A stretch of 14,494 nucleotides of DNA from JBLHKE01 sp047619485 (lineage in GTDB: Bacteria > Verrucomicrobiota > Verrucomicrobiia > Verrucomicrobiales > DEV007). The notes beneath the pieces were generated by a model. The model saw only the letters and a list, made by a program, of their open reading frames with translations, ran no database searches and was not told the DNA's origin. Location: the NCBI GenBank assembly GCA_047619485.1, contig JBLHKE010000102.1, forward strand, positions 1 to 14,494, given 5' to 3'. A program made the position numbers and the translations under genes. Shown here piece by piece: positions 14,469-14,494 of the stretch. Position 1 is the stretch's first letter, and each line of letters begins with the position of its first letter.

Positions 14469-14494
14469 AGAAGAAAAATAAGTTCGGGTAGCAT

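Overview
The window looks like chromosomal DNA of a GC-rich, Gram-negative PVC-group bacterium, most likely a member of the Verrucomicrobiota. The indications are a PEP-CTERM sorting tail, a secreted SASA-type carbohydrate esterase, tandem Gfo/Idh/MocA oxidoreductases, an unusual SET-domain protein, zinc-ribbon/proline-rich membrane proteins, and almost no Shine-Dalgarno sequences before the genes. The taxonomic call is an inference from gene content. I see no rRNA, tRNA, CRISPR array, transposase or phage gene.

Layout. (1) Positions 1-2240, plus strand: the 3' part of a zinc-ribbon, proline-rich, single-pass membrane protein, followed 2 bases later by a small flavin-reductase-like FMN protein. 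(2) Positions 2267-4322, minus strand: a three-gene cluster transcribed as YacP-like NYN nuclease, two-TM membrane protein, then a dGTPase-type HD phosphohydrolase. The last two genes are 3 bases apart. (3) Positions 4421-4915, plus strand: a short protein with two CxxC-x18-CxxC zinc ribbons, divergent from the nuclease. (4) Positions 5064-7325, plus strand: two different Gfo/Idh/MocA oxidoreductases in an operon. Its leader contains segments that can form mutually exclusive hairpins. (5) Positions 7563-8510, plus strand: a secreted HExxH metalloprotease with a PEP-CTERM tail, behind an AT-rich control region with two perfect dyads. It converges on a secreted SASA/SGNH esterase (8570-9292, minus) across an 8-bp stem terminator. 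(6) Positions 9293-9632: non-coding, with a cluster of hairpins. One hairpin has a GTAG foot like a REP element. (7) Positions 9633-10280, minus strand: a SET-domain protein with a post-SET cysteine cluster and a lysine-rich tail, divergent from an MMPL/RND-type exporter (10385-12826) and a small lipoprotein (12859-13080). (8) Positions 13107-14432, minus strand: a sodium/proton-dependent acidic amino acid symporter.

How the genes fit together. There is no single evident pathway. The middle of the window suggests polysaccharide and sugar use (oxidoreductases, esterase) and a surface-anchored protease. The minus cluster at 2267-4322 combines dNTP hydrolysis with RNA cleavage. The exporter and lipoprotein probably act at the envelope. 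The least ordinary items are the lysine-tailed SET protein, the REP-like hairpin cluster, the attenuator-like leader at 4962-5033, and the dyads upstream of the PEP-CTERM protease.
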